Positions 62,177 to 64,000 of a stretch of DNA of 64,000 bases are shown one piece after another. Made by a program: the position numbers and the translations under genes. The DNA is from Methylobacterium isbiliense (lineage in GTDB: Bacteria > Pseudomonadota > Alphaproteobacteria > Rhizobiales > Beijerinckiaceae): the NCBI RefSeq assembly GCF_022179325.1, contig NZ_BPQQ01000067.1:62001-126000 (forward strand), given 5' to 3'. Below the pieces are notes generated by a model. The model did not search any database and was not told the origin of the DNA. It saw only the letters and a program-made list of their open reading frames with translations. Position 1 is the stretch's first letter. Each line of letters begins with the position of its first letter.

Positions 62177-63694
62177 TCACCCTCCCGCGAGTTCGGCGTG
62201 GATGCGGTGGTTCAGGGGCGCCAGCGCCGCCTGGATGTCGCGGTAGAGGGCAAAGCCCCGCTCGTAGACGGCCACCCGGCCGGGATCCGGCTCGTGGGTG
62301 GCGACGACCCGGATCGCCGCCTCCGCCGCGGCCTCGTCGGCGAAGACCCCGATGCCGACCCCGGCGAGCAGCGCCGCCCCGAAGCTCGCATCGGCCACCG
62401 CCGGCAGTTCGACGCGTACGCCCAGCACGTCCGCGAGGATCTGGCGCCAGAGCGGGCTCCTCGCGCCGCCGCCGGTGAGCCGCGCCACCTCGAAGCCGAG
62501 GCCCCGCGCGCGCAGCACCTCCAGGCAGTCGCGCAGCGAGTAGGAGATGCCCTCGTAGAGGGCGCGCACGAAGTGGCCGGGCCCGTGGTTGAAGCCGATG
62601 CCGACGAAATCCGCCCGCAGCAGCGGGTCCCAGTGCGGGCTGCGCTCGCCGTTGAGGTAGGGGTGGAAGAACAATCCCTCGGCCCCGGTCGGCGTCGCGG
62701 CGGCGAGCCGCTCCATTGCGTCGAAGGCGGCGGTGCCGTCCTCGCCCTCGCGGCGGAAGAAGGTGTCGCGCAGCCACTTGTGGGCCGAGGCGCAGGAATT
62801 CGTCGCCGTGATCACGTACCAGTGGTCCGGAATCACATGATAGTAGTTGATCAGGTCGGGTTCCGGCACCGCCCGGGGGGAGAGCACGCTCACCGTCGCG
62901 GCGGTGGCGAGCTTTGCGACGCCGAGCCCGGGGCGCATCATCCCGGCCCCGTAGGTCTCGACCGCCGTGTCGGAAGTGCCGCAAATCACCGGCGTGCCGG
63001 CGACGAGCCCGGTCGCCCGGGCGGCGGCCGCGGTGACGCCGCCGACCTGCGCGCGGGGCTGGACGATCGGCGGCAGGGTCTCCATCGGCCAGCCGATCAG
63101 CCCGCACAATTCCTCCGACCACGTCACGGTCCGCGCGTCGAGCATCAGGGTGCCGAGCGCGTCGATCGTGTCGGTCTCGAAGCCCCCGGTGAAGCGCGAC
63201 CGCAGCCAGTCCTTGGCGAGGTACATCCGGCGGACGCGCGCGAAGGCCTCGGGCTCGTTCTCGCGCAGCCACAGCATCTGCGGCAGCGTCCAGGTCGGGT
63301 TGGCCCGGTTGTAGCCGATCTCCAGGATGCGCCGGTCCGCGCGCCCGCGGAGGGATGCGGTCTCGGCGCGGGCGCGCTGGTCGTTCCACAGGATCGCCGG
63401 GCGGATCACCCGGCCGTCCGCATCCTCCAGCACCTGCGTGTGGGCGCCGGCGGAGAAGGACAACGCCGCGACGCGCGAGGCGTCGCCGCCCGCGGCGACG
63501 AGCGCCCGCGGCACGGCGTCGATGGCCGCGCGCCACCATGCGTGCGGGTCCTGCTCGCTCCAGCCCGGCTTCGGCGCCGCCGTGGCGACCGGGTGCGAGG
63601 CCTCGCCCGCGAGCGTGCCGTCCGGGGCGATCAGGCTGGCCTTGAGCGAACCCGCGCCGAGATCGATGCCGAGGAGCAGGGGCGCGCCGGTCAC
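62177..63694 (-). CDS. FGGY-family carbohydrate kinase (xylulokinase-like)
   Basis: 505 residues from a GTG at 63694. FGGY motifs: LLGIDLGAGSLKASLIAPDG, WSEQDPHAWWRAAIDAV, ICGTSDTAVETYGAGM, FFHPYLNGERSPHWDPLLRA and LTGGGARSPLWRQILADVLG. It phosphorylates a ketose or polyol with ATP in the cytoplasm. Xylulokinase is the closest named group, but in an operon with a GldA-like dehydrogenase and a FAD-linked oxidase the substrate may be another polyol-derived sugar. Confidence 0.9.
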   Translation of the reverse strand: MTGAPLLLGIDLGAGSLKASLIAPDGTLAGEASHPVATAAPKPGWSEQDPHAWWRAAIDAVPRALVAAGGDASRVAALSFSAGAHTQVLEDADGRVIRPAILWNDQRARAETASLRGRADRRILEIGYNRANPTWTLPQMLWLRENEPEAFARVRRMYLAKDWLRSRFTGGFETDTIDALGTLMLDARTVTWSEELCGLIGWPMETLPPIVQPRAQVGGVTAAAARATGLVAGTPVICGTSDTAVETYGAGMMRPGLGVAKLATAATVSVLSPRAVPEPDLINYYHVIPDHWYVITATNSCASAHKWLRDTFFRREGEDGTAAFDAMERLAAATPTGAEGLFFHPYLNGERSPHWDPLLRADFVGIGFNHGPGHFVRALYEGISYSLRDCLEVLRARGLGFEVARLTGGGARSPLWRQILADVLGVRVELPAVADASFGAALLAGVGIGVFADEAAAEAAIRVVATHEPDPGRVAVYERGFALYRDIQAALAPLNHRIHAELAGG

Positions 63695-63721
63695 GGCCGC
63701 CTCCGGGAAAGCGGGCGCGCC

Positions 63722-64000
63722 TCAGCCACGGCGTACCTCGATCGCGCCCGGCGCGGGCCGCAGGCCGAGCTTGCCCGGGTTGAGGCGGTTGTCGGGGTCG
63801 AGGGCGTCCTTGATCGCCTGCAGGACGTCGAGCCCGGTGCCGAGTTCGCGGCGAAGATACGGGTTGCGGAAGAGCCCGGCCCCGTGGTGGTGGGCGAGCG
63901 TGCCGCCCTCCTCGAGCGTGATGCCCTCGATGGCGTCCCAGAGCCGCGCATGGAGCGCGAGGCCCTCTGCGTCGGGCATCGGCGGCAGCCGGATCGTCAT
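63722..64000 (-). CDS. FAD-linked oxidase, C-terminal part (cut by right edge)
   Basis: About 92 C-terminal residues are visible. The sequence GGTLAHHHGAGLFRNPYLRR, VLQAIKDALDPDNRLNPGKL matches the C-terminal domain of the FAD-linked oxidase family (GlcD, D-lactate dehydrogenase, alkylglycerone-phosphate synthase); the HHHG part is near the flavin and substrate in that family. The frame is open through the edge, so the start lies beyond. It ends 27 bp before the FGGY kinase and probably heads or belongs to the same operon. Confidence 0.85.
   Translation of the reverse strand: MTIRLPPMPDAEGLALHARLWDAIEGITLEEGGTLAHHHGAGLFRNPYLRRELGTGLDVLQAIKDALDPDNRLNPGKLGLRPAPGAIEVRRG

Overview
The window is G+C-rich, densely coded DNA from an alphaproteobacterium. 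Gene content (formyl-CoA transferase with a PAS protein and GntR regulator, bacteriophytochrome kinase, OhrR, PaoABC-type aldehyde oxidase, RTX proteins, many two-domain signalling proteins) best fits Methylobacteriaceae, probably Methylobacterium; that assignment is inference from gene content and codon bias. No rRNA, tRNA, CRISPR array, insertion sequence or phage gene was recognised.

Layout. 1-2.4 kb: start of frc (oxalate catabolism, cut by the left edge), a PAS protein, a GntR regulator with a clear palindromic operator, and an exported Tyr/Arg-rich protein. 2.6-8.8 kb: a giant AsmA-like protein, two TetR regulators, a small conserved protein and an exported glutathione-peroxidase-like protein. 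8.9-13.1 kb: a leftward operon of peptide-type ABC ATPase, deoB and a cytochrome P450. 13.2-15.7 kb: ohrR with operator, two small exported or anchored proteins and a tandem UspA protein. 15.8-20.3 kb: a red-light signalling operon of bacteriophytochrome kinase, single-domain response regulator and hybrid kinase whose start codon is missing. 20.4-26.2 kb: a VioD-like FAD monooxygenase, then an A+T-richer leader followed by a CelD-type acyltransferase overlapping an ATP-grasp ligase, and a MocR regulator.

26.4-33.6 kb holds the best functional block: a complete eight-gene Nit1-type cluster (MSMEG_0572-like protein, nitrilase, radical SAM protein, GNAT, AIR-synthase-like protein, glycosyltransferase, MSMEG_0570-like protein, flavoprotein). 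Related clusters are tied to nitrile/cyanide assimilation and nitrogen starvation. Here it is preceded by an excellent sigma-54 promoter (26447-26461), and a run of strong hairpins separates its first gene from the rest. 33.9-37.7 kb is paoABC, a periplasmic molybdenum aldehyde oxidase. 37.9-41.9 kb is an organic-acid module (AtuA/DUF1446 protein, its small partner, CitMHS transporter, divergent LysR) with two matching palindromes in the divergent promoter. 42.2-43.7 kb encodes a TPR protein fused to a GT-D-like domain.

44-52 kb holds two large type I-secreted RTX proteins, a 5'-nucleotidase-like phosphoesterase and a multi-domain nuclease. Their last 873 bp are almost identical, pointing to recent duplication or gene conversion. 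52-56.1 kb contains small proteins (exported His/Gly-rich, PilZ, DUF1643), an orphan RND-type adaptor and TenA. 56.1-64 kb is a leftward carbohydrate/polyol catabolic operon: FAD-linked oxidase (cut by the right edge), FGGY kinase, complete ABC importer, GldA-like dehydrogenase and SDR, several joined by GTGA overlaps.
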